IMG/VR virus record: IMGVR_UViG_3300000116_000036
Location: 1 to 48,037 of that record
Source: a virus
DNA: 48,037 bases
Direction: 5' to 3' (one strand)
The notes beneath the pieces were generated by a model, which had not been told where the DNA came from, searched no databases, and saw only the letters and a list, made by a program, of their open reading frames with translations. Within the stretch, counting starts at the first letter, position 1; each line of letters starts with the position of its first letter. A program made the translations under genes and the position numbers. This document shows positions 45,676-48,037 of this stretch, piece after piece.

Positions 45676-46647
45676 TTACCAAGAACCAGACCATTCTTTT
45701 GCTTCGGATCCAGCAACACCGAAGACCGAGATGATTGTGTTAGTACCAGTTGAGCAGGCACGAACACTGTTACCATCTTGGTGACCGATTCTGAAACCAG
45801 AGATCGGATATCCTGTACCAGATTGAGTGGCACCAGTCCACTGACAACCCTGCCAACCAGTACCACAATTCTGCTGTGACCAGTAGTTGTAGTTGCAATA
45901 CATGTTCCAGTAGTTGGTGTTATTGCTGTTTGGGGTGTTAGACATCATAATCTCACCCTGATAACCACTCTCACCCGTTGGGTTCATACGGTAAGAGTTA
46001 TTGTTAACAACAGTAATAGGCCAGTAAGAGTTATTCTGTGAGTTCTGTCTACTCCCACCATCATTAGAGTGCCACCACTCACCAGAAAAATAATAACCAC
46101 TAGTAGAAATATTATTATCTGCTCTCCAATACCTCAACCAGAAACGATCAGTACCGTTCGGGTCAGAGGTAGTGATATAGAATTTATATTGATAGTAATC
46201 GTGGTTTGTATATGTTGTTCCCCATCTAGCATTCCAGGTGTTCCATGCACCAGTTCTTGCAGACATGTGGTAAAGCATTTGCTTACCACCAACAGCATAC
46301 CAACCGTCGCGGCCACCATCACCAGACTGAGAAACATCAAAGTAACTCTCTAGAGTAGATTGCTCAGTGTTATAACGGATAGTAGCATCACGGTTCCAGG
46401 TGGTATCGTTAGCAGGACGCTGCGCTCTAGTTCCTCTAGAGACTGCCAACCCTTCGGTGCCAGCACCAGTATCTTCATCTGCACCTACAGATTCCCATTC
46501 AGAACCAGTGTAAACTTGAAGTTTGCTTTCAGTAGTGTTATAAATTACCAGTCCTGTGGTGCCAGCTGGCCTATTTGAATTTGTATATTGTGGGTACTGT
46601 ACGCCATCACCCGTGACGTTAACCTTTCCTACATTTAGTTGGGACAT
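45676..46647 (-). CDS. Tail-fibre/adhesin tip-like protein, 323 aa
   Basis: Starts MSQLNVGKVNVTGDGVQYPQ, a common fibre anchor. It continues with a YNTTESKLQVYTGSEWESVG segment (typical phage fibre motif) and a second unit PANDTTWNRDATIRYNTEQS. The rest is rich in Trp, Tyr, Asn and Gly, with Cys near the end (CNYNYWSQQNCGTGWQGCQ). The aromatic-rich C-terminal half is typical of receptor-binding tips and may evolve rapidly. Expressed from a perfect late promoter. Confidence 0.72.
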   Translation of the reverse strand: MSQLNVGKVNVTGDGVQYPQYTNSNRPAGTTGLVIYNTTESKLQVYTGSEWESVGADEDTGAGTEGLAVSRGTRAQRPANDTTWNRDATIRYNTEQSTLESYFDVSQSGDGGRDGWYAVGGKQMLYHMSARTGAWNTWNARWGTTYTNHDYYQYKFYITTSDPNGTDRFWLRYWRADNNISTSGYYFSGEWWHSNDGGSRQNSQNNSYWPITVVNNNSYRMNPTGESGYQGEIMMSNTPNSNNTNYWNMYCNYNYWSQQNCGTGWQGCQWTGATQSGTGYPISGFRIGHQDGNSVRACSTGTNTIISVFGVAGSEAKEWSGSW

Positions 46648-46680
46648 GGAATACTAATTTCACTGGTACTTCTCTGAATT

Positions 46681-46688
46681 TATTTATA
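46681..46688 (-). promoter_or_regulatory. T4-type late promoter, perfect box
   Basis: TATAAATA in TTTTATAAATAAATTC on the minus strand, 33 bases before the start of the 323-aa fibre gene. It directly follows the T-tract of the terminator at 46688-46720. Confidence 0.85.
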
Positions 46689-46720
46689 AAAGAAAAGACC
46701 CCAAGTATTTCTTGAGGTCT
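46688..46720 (-). terminator. Rho-independent terminator
   Basis: AGACCTCAAG, loop AAATA, CTTGGGGTCT (10-bp stem, one G-T pair) followed by TTTTCTTTT on the minus strand. It ends transcription of the 339-aa gene (stop at 46760) and separates it from the fibre operon. Confidence 0.85.
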
Positions 46721-46759
46721 ACACTTCCTTCACACGGACGTACTAATTATAATAGTTAT

Positions 46760-47779
46760 TCAAGCAGCAACTGGGGTGGAAAAGATTTGGTGTAAGTTGG
46801 GACTAACTTTCTGATCCTTATATTTAAATGCAGTCTGCTTCCAATCACCACCTGGTTTAGTTCCAGTTTGATCTTTCATATACTTATCCATCCAGTAACA
46901 AGCAAATGATACTGTATTATTCAGTCCACCATCCTTGTACCAGATAGTAGTCTTATCTTTCCACATGTTTCCAGTCTCCCACTCATAAACAATATGAGTA
47001 ACTCCATCCCAATCTTTAGTTCTTCGGGATCCAGCAGCACGTTGATTGATAAACGATAGTGCTTCAATCAATTTTTGATTGTCACATCCATACTTCTTCA
47101 ATGTCATCAGTGCAGTGCAAACCAATGCTTGATCCCAGGCACTAGAGTTTGAACAGATCTGATCAAACGCTTTGATTTCATTTAGAAATGCACCAACCTG
47201 GCCAGGAATCTCCGCAGCCTTTACATTATACTGATTCCAAGTTTCGGGAAAGTAAAAGTGACATGCTTTGTTGAGACCACTAAGGATTGCTCCTTGAATC
47301 AACTTATGAGATACTGGTTGGTAACTATACATACCATACAGAACACCATAAATCTTCTCTTGATTTCGTTCTACGCTATCAACTGAATCAAAGGTATCAT
47401 ATGATTCGCGAATACGTGCAAGACTTTTGAAAGAATATTCAATAACAAATACTTCATTAGGAATTGAATCCGACCCACCACGAGACCAATTCATGGCACG
47501 AGTGTTGGAATCAATTCTAAAACGATATCCTGCAGGATACTTTTTACCTTTCAGTTCATCTGGTTCTGTTAGTTTAGCAAGAAAAACTACACAGTGCTCA
47601 GTCAAAAGTTTTGAAAGGTGTTTTTGTGCTTTAGCTAAGCGCCCTTCTGTATTTCGTTGGCAGAATACTTCAGGTAGTTCTGCAAACTTATCATAGTTCA
47701 TCCAATATGAATTAATCTGTCCACTATCGCGAATAGGCATGAATGGTACGATAGTGCCATCTGATCTTTGTACTGTCAT
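46760..47779 (-). CDS. Unidentified protein, possibly ParB-like, 339 aa
   Basis: Starts MTVQRSDGTIVPFMPIRDSG. Contains PAGYRFRIDSNTRAMNWSRG (near 82-101), resembling the nucleotide-binding DGxxR box of ParB/sulfiredoxin-like phage proteins, then a mostly helical body (RNQEKIYGVLYGMYSYQPVS) and a C-terminus TTIWYKDGGLNNTVSFACYW. The family cannot be fixed by eye. It lies between purM and the fibre block, with its own promoter and terminator: an independent transcription unit. Confidence 0.6.
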   Translation of the reverse strand: MTVQRSDGTIVPFMPIRDSGQINSYWMNYDKFAELPEVFCQRNTEGRLAKAQKHLSKLLTEHCVVFLAKLTEPDELKGKKYPAGYRFRIDSNTRAMNWSRGGSDSIPNEVFVIEYSFKSLARIRESYDTFDSVDSVERNQEKIYGVLYGMYSYQPVSHKLIQGAILSGLNKACHFYFPETWNQYNVKAAEIPGQVGAFLNEIKAFDQICSNSSAWDQALVCTALMTLKKYGCDNQKLIEALSFINQRAAGSRRTKDWDGVTHIVYEWETGNMWKDKTTIWYKDGGLNNTVSFACYWMDKYMKDQTGTKPGGDWKQTAFKYKDQKVSPNLHQIFSTPVAA

Positions 47780-47836
47780 TTAGTGACCATTTAGTAAACC
47801 AGTAACCAGTTGCAGGTTCTGGGAGGTGACTCTCAT

Positions 47837-47865
47837 AGCATAGCAGATGCTCTATGACTTGTCAA
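47837..47865 (-). promoter_or_regulatory. Sigma70-like promoter, copy 4 of a repeated module
   Basis: TTGACA (47860-47865), 17 bp, TATGCT (47837-47842), followed by ATGAGAGTCA, on the minus strand. The downstream ATRAGAGTCA links it to the copies at 68, 2266 and 4345. The -35 lies in the last codons of purM. It drives the 339-aa gene. Confidence 0.7.
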
Positions 47866-48037
47866 CCACCTCTCCAATGACCCAAGATCTCATACCAAAT
47901 GGTGTGTCAGCAATGAGAGTTTGTGTCATATCTACTGCGTCTGGTGGCACCACTATACAAAATCCAATGCCACAGTTGAATACATTACGCATTTCTTCCT
48001 CGGCAATCTCTCCTGCCTCCTGAATCTTGTTAAAGAG
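47852..48037 (-). CDS. purM: PurM, phosphoribosylaminoimidazole synthetase (C-terminal part)
   Basis: Only the last 61 codons are in the window: LFNKIQEAGEIAEEEMRNVF, then NCGIGFCIVVPPDAVDMTQT and ending WVIGEVVDKS. The MRNVFNxGIG motif is diagnostic for PurM (AIR synthetase), which closes the imidazole ring in purine synthesis. Cyanophage purM is a known auxiliary metabolic gene for DNA production. The gene runs off the right edge. Confidence 0.9.
   Translation of the reverse strand, partial: LFNKIQEAGEIAEEEMRNVFNCGIGFCIVVPPDAVDMTQTLIADTPFGMRSWVIGEVVDKS

Noticed and set aside
1-48037. CRISPR array, insertion sequence or transposon
   Set aside because: No regularly spaced repeats with unique spacers, no transposase-like protein and no terminal inverted repeats were seen.

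Overview
The window is a 48 kb piece of a T4-like marine cyanophage genome (myovirus with an obligately lytic gene set), probably infecting Synechococcus or a close relative. The case rests on T4 core genes (ssDNA-binding protein gp32, helicase loader gp59, late-transcription co-activator gp33, head-completion nuclease gp4, baseplate gp5, gp26, gp48, gp53, gp54), on cyanophage metabolic genes (CP12, CpeT, PhoH, ThyX, PurM), and on compact, mostly leftward transcription with ATGA, TAATG and GTGA overlaps. I see no integrase, lysogeny gene, insertion sequence or CRISPR array. Both ends are cut: a start fragment at the left end and the C-terminus of PurM at the right end.

Layout, left to right. 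1-5.4 kb: small early-type genes, an SF2 helicase with a possible nuclease partner, and three copies of one sigma70-like promoter. 5.4-12.9 kb: four virion/tail-fibre genes behind T4-type late promoters. 12.9-15.8 kb: a train of very small genes, a 2OG-Fe(II) oxygenase, a CpeT-like bilin lyase and a Phd-like antitoxin. 15.8-30.6 kb: the baseplate/tail-hub block, with gp5, an inserted cassette (oxygenase, tRNA-Val, CP12), a gp27-like hub protein, two large tape-measure-like proteins carrying different cell-wall hydrolases, gp26 with a -1 frameshift extension, gp54 and gp4. gp48 and gp53 are the only rightward genes, and they end at a strong terminator. 30.6-40.6 kb: replication, late transcription and metabolism (gp32, DUF1825, gp59, gp33, RecB-like exonuclease, PhoH, ThyX, glutaredoxin, several oxygenases). 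40.6-46.7 kb: another fibre/adhesin block with two more oxygenases. 46.7-48 kb: an unknown gene and purM.

Two promoter classes can be read. Late promoters have the T4-like TATAAATA or NATAAATA box and precede structural genes. Sigma70-like promoters (TTGACN, 17 bp, WATRCT or TATACT) precede the early and metabolic genes, including those embedded inside the structural region. Four of these share an ATRAGAGTCA segment immediately after the -10 box, and two of the four also carry a 26-bp dyad upstream.

Most notable: a well-formed T TTTTTC -1 slippery site at the end of gp26, just before the tape-measure-like genes; two paralogous tail proteins that have each acquired a different peptidoglycan hydrolase while gp5 has no visible lysozyme domain; mutually overlapping divergent late promoters between gp4 and gp48; and seven scattered 2OG-Fe(II) oxygenase-like genes. 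Family calls come from reading motifs by eye; no database search was possible.
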